In this document: positions 52,531-64,000 of the stretch, in pieces
Position numbering within the stretch: position 1 is the stretch's first letter
Layout: every line of letters begins with the position of its first letter
Assembly: GCF_029227915.1 (NCBI RefSeq)
Contig: NC_079888.1
Location: forward strand, 1,426,001 to 1,490,000
Source of the DNA: Hydractinia symbiolongicarpus
Taxonomy: Eukaryota > Cnidaria > Hydrozoa > Anthoathecata > Hydractiniidae
Length of the DNA: 64,000 nt
Reading direction: 5' to 3'
The notes under the pieces: model-generated
What the model saw: only the letters and a program-made list of their open reading frames with translations
What the model was told of the DNA's origin: nothing
Databases searched by the model: none
Translations under genes and position numbers: made by a program

Positions 52531-54771
52531 GTATACAATAATTTATATATGTAGCTGGGTTAAACTCAGCTACGTTCTTATTTAATAATACAAGAGAAAA
52601 TTCGTTGTAAATTTTTGGGAGGTTTGAAAACATGGAGTTTGCTGCAAAGATTATTGCCGTTTCTTCGTTTTGATTTCTCTTCTATTAATTAGAAAATAAA
52701 TGAGTTCGCATAGACAGCAAATTAATGATTCTTTCCACTTACAGGGGAGATAATCCTGTTACAAATCAGTATTTTACCACCCAGATCATTTGCGACAATT
52801 AATTTTGCGACTGTAGGCCGAATTCAAGATTATTGTCCTAAAGTTAAGATATGAATGAAAAATGTTTTAAACTATTAAAATTAATGTCTGAATTTTAAAT
52901 TACTTCTTGCAAGAAATATAAGTTACTATTTATTTAAGTAGCGAGTGCAAATCAAAATGGCTGACCCCTAGTTTTGTCGCATCAGCTAAAGAAAAACTAA
53001 CCTTTTTGGAATTAGCAGAATCGACCTTAACACTATCCAGTTCAGGGTAAAAGGAAATGGGGCGGATCTCACCCTCCCTGATTTTCTTAAAACTCTGTTT
53101 TGTGATGCTGTAAGTTAATGATATGTACCTAGGTTTTATATTTCATCTATCCAAATTTTAGTTCCCATACCTCTAAGAGCCTTAAATTTCGGCCACTATT
53201 AGTCAAAATTTTTCTTTAAAATATTTATAATAAATATCTAATAACTATTCACTTTCTTAGTATTAGCTTTAGAAGTTGATGTTTACAACACAAACTAAAT
53301 TTTTAAAGGAAATCATTCTGTAAAATCGGACTTTAAGGCGAACTATATGGCGTTTTTTTGAAACTGAAATTAAGCTAAACAGCTTTTAGACAAAAGAAGG
53401 CAACATTATGAAATAAATATACCCTTTCTGAAGGCGGCAATGTAAGAAAAAAACATGCAACGAAAAAACCAAAACTCCGTATGACTTAAAATGGGCGTGA
53501 CGTCCGAAAAACATTATAATGTGACGTTACTGTGTGAAAATGGAGAAAATTCAAGAAAACTGAAAAATATCAGATGAAACTTATAAAAATGGGAATGTCA
53601 TAACACCTGTTTTATTTTCATTTTTTTCTAAAGTGATAAAAACGTACCTACATAAATGACAAAAGTCAAAGAGTCAAAAAGAAAGAATATATATGAATTT
53701 CGGTTAATTTGTAGCATTTGTCTAAAATCAGACAGCTTTATTTCTCACAGATGTTTCCTTTGTAGTAGTTGTCACTCAGCGCCTCGAAAAAGACAAAAAT
53801 ATTTTTTGAGGTTTTATGTTTGTTTTAGATATTTCAAGAGATTTTAAAGAAATAATTGTCTTCCTATTTTTTATGCTCGATATATTATTGTTCAATCTAG
53901 TTAAACCATTCTTCGTTTACCTGCAAATAAAGTTGCCTCAAGAAAAACTAATACATGTTATTGTTCAATTTAAATCATAATTAGTTTCCCTATTTTGAAT
54001 AATCGATTTAAATGACTTTTTAATGCTTTATAAATCTCTATGGATTCACAAGTGAACTGAACTTTCTCGGCGGTGGAGAGCAATAGCTTCCTCATGAGAA
54101 TTTAACGACGCAAAATATGTAATTTGAATCGTATGAATATGCTGTATGGGAATACATTTTTCGGCAGGTTCTCGCTTTTTAGGAAAATAAAAAATTTACG
54201 GAACCAATCCAGAATAATATAACCTTATAGCGTGCTATTTGAGTCAATGACAGAAAAAATATATTGCACTGTAGATTTAAAGAAAAATTTGTACTCGCTT
54301 CTCGGTGAAAATAAAAAGATAAACCAATCAAAGTACGAAAAATTTCAATCATATGATACAGAAGTAAATACGTGGTAAATCAGAATAATTTTAATCTGTG
54401 GTCACAAAAAAAACATGGTTATAAAAGCAGTAACTAATTGCCACCTTTTTTTTATGCCACATAACGAATACACGAATTTGATTCCATTAATTAGCACTAA
54501 CTAGGGAAAACTGCATTTAGGTGGGATTTTTATTAGTACTGCCCTCAAACGGTGTTATTGTGTTAGTTAATAAGTTATTAGGCCCTTTATTGTTTCTCAA
54601 GGGAAATTATGTCTGTTCGTTGCCTAAATTGCTAAAACGAATTCCATTTTTTAAACTGTCGCTCGCAATATGGTAATGATATATTCCTGAATCCTATTCG
54701 GTTAGAGGCAATTCCGCCCCACGAGCCGATTTTTCTTATAAGTTTTTAACATGTTCCCTTTACTTATTTAG

Positions 54772-54843
54772 ATGTGCCGAAGAATTATTTCGTTAAAAAA
54801 TGAAGATAGAGGCGATGGCGGTGTCGTTATCGCAAGGAGGATG
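54772..54843 (+). CDS. right-arm copy of the 72-nt exon (CRRIISLKNEDRGDGGVVIA)
   Basis: Acceptor ttacttatttag, donor gttagt, phase 0, fully open, starting M. Most of the differences from 31587-31658 are synonymous, which implies selection on the peptide for much of the time since duplication even though other exons of this copy are damaged. Confidence 0.65.
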
Positions 54844-55407
54844 GTTAGTTAAAATTTCTTTAACTCTACATTTTCATTCGGAGTACAGATTTATAGCAAC
54901 CTGTATCCCTAAAATCTTTTGTCTCCATTTTATATCCGGTATGGCGTGGAAATAATAACCCTGGAACCGGCTGATTTTTAACAGCGCAAAATATGCGGTT
55001 AAACTCGAGGAATGGAAAACCATTCATTAGCTTTAGTTAGGAGACAACTTTAGTTTAGCTATACTTATCAGCCTCCTTAATGCTGACATTAGTGATCAAA
55101 AGATATTGACTGTATTTCTGTGAAAGTATCGTGTAAATCTATTATTAGGTCATTTGGTTATGTTTTCATCATGTTACTCCATTCTTATTACAATCAAATA
55201 TACTGAACTTATTTCTATGAATTTTGTTAATCAAACACTATCAGACATGTGACAATAATTTTAAAGAATACTTTGAGCTAAATGTTGAACTCGTGTTGTG
55301 CGAAATCCTAAAATTCATAGAATAATTTAAATTAAACAGATTCTTCGTTCCCATCAAAATATACCAATATACCCTTACGAGCCAACTCTTATAATTCGAA
55401 ACTAGCT

Positions 55408-58038
55408 GTTTCCCGTGGAAGAATCCACTGTATTCCATTTAATTTATGTAGCAGATATATGTCCATCAAAAAACAAACAATACAGCAGTGCACATCTTAC
55501 ATCTGCATTATTATATAAATGACCAAAAAAATTAAAGGTTTTCAACAACTGCAGTATTTATGTGACATTTAAAATCTAAATCTACTAAAATCACTTGCTC
55601 TGACCATCTGACAAATGCGAAAATTATTCGGAAAGAAGTTTCCAAAAGCATTTCAACATACATCTCACCCATAAAATTTAAATCACTTAAAACGCCACAT
55701 ATATACAAAAAAGCTGATCAATGTCAAACACAAATCTCTCTCATTGTATATGTTAAAATCAGTTAGTTTATTGCAAACCCTGCCAAAGGTTGACACACAA
55801 TGTTAAAAATAAACAATAAATTGTGCCTCTGACAGAATTTTTTATCTAAGGTGTAAAAAAAGGGATTTGCAAGGACAAATTATAATGCAATAAAACATTA
55901 TTTGATATATTGCATACAGTCCCTCCTCACCAAACTTTAGACAAAATGCCAACAAAATAACGGTGTTTAAACCTAAAATTAATAAAGTCCTTTTAGCAAT
56001 TTGCATGCTGTTTTACCATCAATAAAGTAAACAAAATTTCAAATCTCACATAGTATTCTGTCACAAATTTTCATAAAATATATATATAAGTCATAATGAG
56101 TCATGTTAAACAACAGCAATCAATCTGTATATAAGTTCATTTTATGTCAATTTTTGCACCAATTTTGCAACACAAAATACAAATTCTAAATAATACTAAA
56201 ATCTCTTATTTTGGTCCTTCGCATACTGACGGTCTCCCACAAAAGTTTAATCAAAATGTAAAAAATGAGAGGTAACGACAAAATCAAAGTTTGCAAAATT
56301 TAACTATTTCAGTACATATATCTACTGCATATGCCCTCTAAAACAATATTTTAATCCAAAATGCCAAAGAAAAACAGTTTGCAACAAAAATCAGTTATTT
56401 CGATAATATTGCATACACTCTTTCCTCACAAAAGCTTCACAAACTGTAAAAAAAAGAATGGTTGTAGGGAGTGCTTCTGATTCAACAAAAAAAGTTTTTT
56501 TGACATATTGCATCTAGCCCTTACCCATTAAATCTTACACAAAATTTCTAAAACTATAAACGATTTAGAACACATCAAATTTAAATCTAGAAGGATCAGT
56601 CATTTCGATATATTGCACGGAGTCCTCCCCAGTAAGAATTTATACAAAATATAGAAAAACAAAGCTTGCAAGGAGTAAAATTGAATTCTTCTTCTGTGTA
56701 TATATATATGGTCCTTCCTCGCAAAATTAACACAAAATGTCAAAAAGGTTCAGATATAACATCTAACACAACAAAAATCAGTTCTATCAGTATATATATG
56801 TCATGCCATTGTCTTCCACCAAATGTTCCCCTTAAAGTTTCACAGACACAGCCTGTAAATTAAAAACAACTAAGATCAGGTATTTTGGTCTATTTCATAC
56901 CATTCTGTTCCAAATAACTTATAAAATGTAAAAATTGAGTGGTAAAACAGAAATGTCAAAAAGAAGAAAAAAATAGCTTACAAAGAGTATAAAATTGAAA
57001 TCAACAAAGTATATAGCTCTTTTGGTGTATTAAATATAAGCCATACGCACAAAAGTTTACACTAAATGTAAGAAAATGGTTGTGTTTAGTAATTCTAAAT
57101 TAAGAAAAGTCAGTTCTTTTAGCATGCTGATTAAGGTTTTTGCCCACAAATTCTTACATGAAAATGTCAAAACCACAATTTGAAGCAAATTAAATTTAAA
57201 TTTTAAAAATAAGTAATTTCTGAACTTTATTTTCAGAATATTTGGAGAAAAAGAACTTCGCAAACCAAAAAAAACCAGGAAAATGTTTAAAATTTTCAGG
57301 GTTAATAACGTTTGATGGGTTTTGTGGGAATATATATACTGGGAATCTTTAGTTTAAAGCTAGCATTAGCTAGCTACAGCAGCTAATAGCTAGTCACTTA
57401 AATATAAACTGGAGACTTAGCTAGGTATAAAGAACATGGCTACATATATATATATATATATATTCCTAGCTAGCTAGCTAGTTGTTGGTGGTGGTTGGCT
57501 TTTTATGATGCTAGCTATAAAACATGTCTGGCAACAATAATATAATAAAAACTGAAAATAAAACATGAAAAAACCTTACAGAACCTTGCTATGATTAATT
57601 TATAAAACGATGCTCTTCTTCAAATGTTTTTTTAAAGATTTATTTTGAATGAAAGGGTAGAGAATACTCAAAAAGAACAGCCATCTTTTTCGTAAACACA
57701 ATTTCCGTTTTATGCTAGGAACTTCATTTAACAGTGCGTATGCTTTGTGAATATCTAATAATCCGTTCCGGATTAATAATCCGTAATAATCCGTTTCATA
57801 TGTAGCGATACCTATATATATATGCTAACATAGAGTTTTTTGGCATAAGGGTATATATATTTATATCGTTATTAGCAGCGGGTTATATATTTACACCTTA
57901 TGTGCGATTTCTATGAAGTACATCCCTAATCTTTTTAGTTAAATTTTAGCGTACAGCCACGTCATAAGAAAGTGACCCGTGATTTCCGTGTCGTGGACTC
58001 ACAGTTTTACTCACGCAAGGGAATTAATATATAAGATA
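55408..58038 (-). mobile_element. minisatellite-bearing repeat element, second copy
   Basis: Starts at a tcccgtgga-type hairpin remnant and ends near 58011 at 'acagttttact'. Degenerate units of about 90-106 bp (56408, 56510, 56616, 56707, 56797, 56885) share 'ttcgatatattgca..cagtcctccccagtaaaa.tt.acaaaatgt'. 56.47-58.01 kb matches 39.87-41.9 kb inversely. The 55.44-56.47 kb part is additional repeat-rich sequence. The frame at 56666-56863 is repeat, not a gene. Confidence 0.65.
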
Positions 58039-59660
58039 TCGTGTAAATCTATTATTAGGTCATTTGGATATGTTTTCATCATGTTATTGCATTATTATTA
58101 GGCTGCAATCTTTTCTCTCCTTAGATTCGAATGTGTTTACTACAAAAAAGCGGGGAAAAAAGAAGCACAATAATTTACTACAAAAGTAAAGCAAGACGCG
58201 TTAAAGGAGCTAGAAAATAATTGAATTAAATCAACTGACTCTTGCAAAAATATCTTGTACCTTTGATGATTCGAATCAGACGAGTTTTAACTGTACTTAC
58301 AATCCTTAAAAGTTGAGGGAAGAATGTTTTTTACTTAAGTTACAACGAGCGAGGAGAAAACATTTAGGACAAAATCAGAATTTTAGGCCCTATAAAACAC
58401 ATTCTTATAGGTAGCACGTTTAGTGCTACACCAGCCATGGTATCATAACGCTTGCTTAGCTGATGTCACTTATTAAAACCCCAGATGGTACCTCCCAAGT
58501 TTTTCTGGTAAAATAACTACACGACTTAAAAATGTGCAAAATATTTTAAAATATTTTTTTAATACCAATTATTTCAATATACAAGACAGGCCTTCCTAAG
58601 AGCTAACTCTAAGATCTGCAAATATTAAGGAATTTATTGTGCAAATATTTAGGACAATCACTTAACTGAGAAAATCCATTTTTTGCTGATTGGTTGCTAT
58701 AAGGTATTTGAAATTTTGATAAAAATTATTAACTCGCCATGCTTAACAGTGTTTAGAATGCGCCAGTTGCACTTTAGAATAAAAATTAATTATGGTATAG
58801 TTCAAATCAAAATCGTCCTACTAACAGGCAACAATTAGCGCAGCTAAAGAGTTTGCATCAATAAGCTAATACAAATTGTTTACATCTCATATATTTTCTC
58901 ACACGTTGTAGATACTATTTCCCATTGATCCTACTTATAATCTTTTAAAAATGGCCGTTTTTAGCCATTATTTGAAATAAAAACGGTAAATATCCTAGGT
59001 GCTAAGTTCATTGTAAACATTGACAAATTTAAAGGACGTGAGTCGTGTATAAATGTGGAATAAATTAAATTAAACTCAACTTTTCACAATTCAAAATTTC
59101 TCTTGTGCATTTTGTTCGCATTGCGCACGCGCAGAAAATGTTACGTATCAAACTTTTTATAAGACTACCAGCAGTATCAGGGTCTTTTTCATTTCCCTGT
59201 CCCAATTTCAAAAAGAGAGGTTTCGATAGGATCGCGGTTGAATTTATGACTTCAGTTTTTTAAAAGAAAATAAAAACACATTTTCGTTTTAATTCACAGA
59301 TTAAAATTACCAATTAGGCACTTAGTGACCGAAAAGAAACCGCCTAATATTTCTATTATACCCTTATCCCTTGAATTTTAACTTTTACGTGTTATTTGTG
59401 TGTACGTAAGGACTGTGTAAAATACTCATTTGAGTGACTTATTGAGTTTCACTCCTCGTTTACTCTTGAAATAAGAAACTTAATGGCAATACGCTTGTTG
59501 TATTTGCTAGACTTTTTAGAAGTAGTATAAATTGTGGAATAAGCCAAAGTTTTTTCACCGAAAAAAAACTTGTGTTACAAAAATCAGTCCTAGTTTTTTT
59601 TAAGTCTAGTTTTATTATCATTATTTTTTACTTTGCATATGTTTATATGACATATAATAG

Positions 59661-59669
59661 AACTTGGTG
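59661..59669 (+). CDS. right-arm 9-nt micro-exon NLV
   Basis: AACTTGGTG with the same acceptor (tataatag) and gtaagt donor as 28299-28307, which supports it being a real micro-exon. Confidence 0.4.
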
Positions 59670-59818
59670 GTAAGTCATCAAATTATATTACTTTGTTTGT
59701 TTTATTATCATTATTTTTTAAAATTAAGTTAAAAGAAGTTTATTGGTAAGTGAATTTCATGTGTTTTTTAATCCATTTTGTAAAGAGCCTAAGTACTTTA
59801 AACGATAATTTCTCTCAG

Positions 59819-59884
59819 GAAAGAAGCGGAAGCAATGTTGCTGCCGGAGAATTGCCGGTTGGCAAAAGCTACGAAAAGAAAATG
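59819..59884 (+). CDS. right-arm copy of the AAGELPVGKS exon
   Basis: 66 nt, acceptor tctctcag, donor gtatgt, phase 0. Two amino-acid changes from the left copy (S to N, N to Y). Confidence 0.55.
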
Positions 59885-60599
59885 GTATGTAGAAGTTAGA
59901 AATGCTATCGGTGTATTAATATGTAACTTAGGCTGAGAAAAATAATAGTTACCGGTATTACGTAAATTGGTGTATATTGGATATTTAGCCAGACTGTAAA
60001 TTATTTTTGGTTTAAAAAATGTTACTTTACATCAGGTTTTACGCAAAAAGAGTTGAGTTGCTGACGCACACGTTTCTATTGGATTATAGCCGTCTGATCA
60101 CACTTTCAGCCGTCAAATCACACTTTCAGCCGGGAAAAAACAATTTAAGTAGAGGTTACCACGCATAGTAAACTTTCACTTGCATCAGTACTATTGAAAA
60201 TTAGATAACTTAAAACGTTTTTGTCATTAAATTTGAGAGTGTCTTAATCTGCGTATTAATTTTGATTTGCCAAGTTTTTACTGTTTTAATCAAATTTTAG
60301 AAGTTCTGCTTTTGATGGTTATAATTTATTTCATTTTACGGTAGAGAAGTGTCCTACACTTAGAAATATGTGCAATTATTTTTTCCTCACATTTTCTACT
60401 AATATACGTATAAATTTAGGATTTTGCGAATTTCGGTCAAAAATTCATTTGTGTTGTTGCCAGGGTTACGCGTACATTATTATAACAATAGGAGTTGAAC
60501 GAACTGTCTGGGTCTCGAAATAGAAACTTGAGGTTAAACCAAGGAAGGTTTTTTCCAATTTTTTATTTCTCATTTTATGAATGTCTCTCTCTCTTTCTA

Positions 60600-60840
60600 T
60601 CACGCAAAATGGTACCGTAAGTAGTGGGACGCACGCAATGTGGTATATCGTGTCACGGAAGCACGAAACGCGATATTTTAGGGACGGGCGAACCGGTATA
60701 TTTATTAACGGCCACTGATTAGTGTGTATTTATAATAACCTTATACGTCCGTCTATCACGTAAAAGGTTCTGGAAGAGCAGACGAAATGCGGTATACAGG
60801 GCACGCGAAAACTGTGAATTTTTCCACGGGCCACCGATTA
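60600..60840 (-). repeat. hairpin repeat family member, minus orientation
   Basis: 'tcacggaagcacgaaacgcgatattttagggacgggcgaac' and 'tgtgaatttttccacgggccacc' are the inverse of the phrases seen at 22.77 and 38.4-38.55 kb. Confidence 0.6.
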
Positions 60841-60980
60841 GTATTTAAAAATATCAATACTAAATTATCGCTTGAAAAGGTATTTTATCCTCTTGATTTG
60901 ATTCACAAGTAAGCAAACGTGCATATATATGTTGACGAGAATAGAAGACGCGCATTAATTTAAATTTCTTGTTATTATAG

Positions 60981-60999
60981 GGAGAAGAAAACCACCGAA
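60981..60999 (+). CDS. right-arm micro-exon GEENHR
   Basis: Identical in all 19 nt and in the gtaggt donor to 26657-26675. Confidence 0.5.
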
Positions 61000-61269
61000 G
61001 TAGGTTGCATGCTACTATATCTTTTTTAAAAAGGAAATGGTCTGGGCATTCTCCAACGACTTAAAAATATACTACTGGTTATTTTGACAGAAAATGGCTC
61101 TTAACTAACTTTAAAATTTAGGCAACAAAAATTCTCTAGAGCTTTTCGCTTTTTACCACTAAATAAAGTACATTAAGGCTTATATTCACTACGCAGTCAA
61201 AATATTCAAACTAGTTTCGCTCTAAATATAAGTTGTGGATTGAGAAACATTTTTTCCTTGTTATTTTAG

Positions 61270-61329
61270 CGAAAAAGGAAAAGAGTGGCCTCTCGGCCGA
61301 GCACAAAAAAAAGAATAAAAAATAAAGAA
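61270..61329 (+). pseudogene. right-arm copy of the KNEK exon, with premature stop
   Basis: Same length (60 nt) and splice sites (ttattttag, gttgga) as 26349-26408, but the phase-1 frame has TAA at 61323 where the left copy has CGA. Confidence 0.6.
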
Positions 61330-62742
61330 GTTGGAAAACTTAAATACATAGTAACGCAAAACTACACGCTTTTTTATATAATTTTCTTGAATGATAGAAT
61401 AGATGAATCATACTATAATTGAGTTTATTGGAATTAATAAACTTATAGTATCGACATATTCTATAAAATATTCTCAATTTTCAATTTATCTTCGGTCTCA
61501 GTATTAATAAGGAAGCGTTTTACATTTTAACTTTTATTGGTTTGTGGACTACTACAATGGCCCACAAGTACCAAAGAAAAACAAAGTTGATAACAAAAAA
61601 ATCAATGTTCACGGTAAATATTTCACCAAAAATCACGGAAAATGATTAAACCAAGTTACATTTTTGTTATTTTGTGCGAGTAACTACATGACTAAAAGTA
61701 GAAAAAAGTGGTACAATTGGTATGGAGGAGCTGATTCAAAGTTACTTTACGAAACATTTGAGCTGCCTTGACTTGCTGGAATAACCTCAGGGGATTGTGA
61801 TGAGCTATAATGCTTTTCTACGACTTTAAAATATATAATTGACGCAGAAAAAAGTGTGGAATTGAGAATGTGAACCTACATTTTCCTTTTTTGTTTTTAT
61901 TTACCCCTGAGATTAATCGTGACATTTATCGTAACATTAGCTGGGGTAGTTGTGAGCTTTCGTAGATTACAGCTGAAAAGTTGTCTCAAACTTAAATTTT
62001 TTTAACTAAAGCTGCTTTTTCAATTACAAGCCAAGTTGAATTTTTTAAAATGTGACAACATAAGAGAAACTTTCGTTAGAAATTTAAACTTGCTAGCTTG
62101 TTCTTCTTGTTTAGAAGATTTGTAAGTATTCGTCGCTTTATAACTATAATTTTTATAAAATACAAAAAGAACGCTAAATTGTTTGTATTTTGTTTTGTCT
62201 TCTTGAGCTTTTTGTATTCATTTTGCAAGTACACGTTTCACAAAAAAGGCTTCCCGTGCTAGATACGGAAAAAAGTTAATACTTAATATTTTCGCTTTGC
62301 GTTTTTCCTTTATTTTTATTAATCAGAGATGTTTATTTTTCAGCCTTTGTCATCTTAGCTAATTGTTCTCTAATAAGAAAGTGTAGTTGTTTGCCTGTGT
62401 AAAAATCCACATTAAACCTTTCAAATCTTATTAAAGTCTTTTATTAGAATGTTATCTTCTTATTCCCAATTTCAAAGAAGTATGAAAAAAAACAAGTTTC
62501 TTAATCTGAAAAATTTCTCCCCCCGCCCCCTTGGAATCATAAATTAGTAACATTAATAATTGAAAAAATATTTATTTAAAAAACATGTTTTTATTGTTTC
62601 TTATGTTACAATTTCCCAAGCTAATTTTTTTTGACTCAACCATAATAAATATCTGATTGATGATATACCTTGTTATATCATTACTATAATTATAACAATG
62701 GTCAAGGTTTTGTTTTTAGCAACTTGTCTGATGTTGTTCTAG

Positions 62743-62773
62743 AATAGAAAAAGACGAAGGAATAAAAATTTTA
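62743..62773 (+). CDS. right-arm copy of the NGKRRR exon (NRKRRRNKNF)
   Basis: 31 nt, acceptor gttgttctag, donor gtaagt, phase 0 in and 1 out. It is the last exon of this copy before the homology breakpoint at about 63.91 kb; the counterpart of 23057-23104 is not in the window. Confidence 0.45.
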
Positions 62774-63915
62774 GTAAGTAAATTAATACTAGTTAGTTTC
62801 TTTTTACGTTAGGTATGTATGTTAACACATCACTTTTGTACACAGGAACCAATCAGAAAGTCAGCAATCTTTCTTCATGGTCATGGAAAGTAAAATTGAA
62901 AAGGCTAAGGTTTACATTAAATATCTTGTTTTTATTGCACATTGAATTTGTTTTAGGGGGTTTTAAGGCAGATTTTAGAGATCTGAGAATTCTGCACAAT
63001 TGAAATTCAATTGGAAAGGATGCAAAGCATTTTTAATTTAGTAAATACATGATAACAGGATTACGGCAAACAACAGGAATATGTATTTCATATTTTTCTA
63101 AAAGTAACAATTACGACCCCTCTCATGTGACAAAAAAAATTGAGGATGTTCGGCGACAGAATAATTTCGTGGATATCTATCTGTAGGTCTTCTGCGACGA
63201 GAAACATGAATTAAACTAAGGTTTAGTTTAGTGTTCCAAACACAGAAAAAAATTTCAACCGAAAGTCAAGTGTTGCTAAAGAAAGGTTTCTAAGCTTGAA
63301 AACTTGATTCAGGCTCGACTTTACCAAAGTGTTTTTAATATTTGGCCGCATATCATCCTAAAGGTCCTCGTTTATTAAAGAAAATATTGCACACTTTGGA
63401 CCTAATGTCTATCATTTTAACATACTTCTTTAACTTTTCTTTGCTATTTTACATTTGTTTTAGTGTTATATTGTTTTGTTTTCATAAAAAGAAGAAATCA
63501 AACGGTTGAAATTCCTTAAAGTGGTATGTTTTTTAATTTGCTGGGCTAATTTGATGGCTTTTCATTTAAAATATTTGTATAACTGCTAGGGAGGTAATCA
63601 CACTGACGCTGCTTAATAAACTTGCCTCCCACTTAGAAAATCAACTTTGTACTAATTACGAAAAAGTATTATTTTTCTCCGTTAAAGTTGAAGAATATTA
63701 CCCAGGGAAGAAGCGTTTCATCCTTGATATCATAAAAACTTTACATGGATTGTTGTTGAGGTTGAAATTCACGCAAACTCACATTAATTCCAGCGGATCG
63801 TAAGATGGACAAAACGTAGCGAGCTGAGAAAAATAGAAGCCCATACATTCTTGTTAAAGTAACACAGAAGCCGGATGTTCAACGTCAAGAGGAGTGTGCA
63901 GCGGAATTTGCGAGT

Positions 63916-64000
63916 CCATAATAAAGAAATAAGAAATAGTAAAAGAATATGCCTACACCACTTTGAAAATTGCCGAAATAGAATTGCCTAAATTTATCAC
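63916..64000 (+). repeat. start of another copy of the 18.66 kb segment
   Basis: 'ccataataaagaaataagaaat.gtaaagaatatgcctaca.cac' matches 18664-18765 in direct orientation, whereas sequence to the left matches 24.0 kb inversely. The breakpoint lies at about 63905-63920. Confidence 0.75.

Larger units (their letters stand above)
50930..63915 (-). repeat. right arm of the large inverted duplication
   Basis: Inverse of 23999-35780 with many substitutions. It is longer because the minisatellite element (about 55.41-58.03 kb) sits inside it. Around that insertion the flank 'cgtgtaaatctattattaggtcatttgg' occurs twice (55129 and 58039), and the order of neighbouring blocks differs from the left arm. 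Confidence 0.85.

Noticed and set aside
56666-56863. 65-residue plus-strand frame
   Set aside because: Falls wholly in the degenerate minisatellite units.

Overview
The window looks like AT-rich, intron-rich, repeat-rich metazoan nuclear DNA, and a cnidarian is my best guess. The evidence is GT-AG introns with clean gtaagt donors, a Penelope-like retroelement, several MITE and SINE families, and hairpin repeats of a type common in cnidarian genomes. The species is inference only. No bacterial or viral gene organisation is seen, and almost none of the long ATG-to-stop frames are genes. The real coding sequence sits in very small exons that ORF calling misses.

Left region (1-14 kb): a candidate small spliced gene on the minus strand (316-1142). 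A Penelope-like element (about 2.54-5.45 kb) follows, with a separate ORF1 and a reverse transcriptase frame. ORF1 carries an exact A_AAA_AAC heptamer where the two frames overlap, as expected for -1 frameshifting. The RT copy is dead: it has one extra T in a T7 run and lacks the motif A aspartate. Next comes a tiny two-exon gene (6382-7037) with TATA-like box, matched splice phases and poly(A) signal; its intron holds a structured, weakly hammerhead-like sequence. A MITE with terminal inverted repeats lies at 12.86-13.47 kb.

Centre (14.8-43.5 kb): the most interesting object is a minus-strand gene built from micro-exons. About twenty exons of 9 to 72 nt, most starting and ending in the same codon phase, plus one 372-nt exon with a membrane-spanning stretch, join into a tail rich in Lys and Glu. 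The tail ends with tyrosine-containing peptides and a stop. Three more exon-like segments at 42.4-43.5 kb, same strand, may be upstream extracellular exons or a neighbouring gene.

Right region (43.5-64 kb): a 3,887-bp unit is repeated head to tail (43547-47433 and 47434 to about 51352). From about 50.9 kb to 63.9 kb the sequence is a diverged inverted copy of about 24.0-35.8 kb. It carries a second, plus-strand copy of the micro-exon gene that is decayed in several exons, yet in one exon has diverged mainly at synonymous sites. At about 63.91 kb the homology jumps to 18.66 kb in the opposite relative orientation, so a third copy probably starts just beyond the window. A fragment of the same family lies at 37.2-38.5 kb. 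The whole is best read as a small, rearranging multigene family of micro-exon membrane proteins in a bed of repeats.
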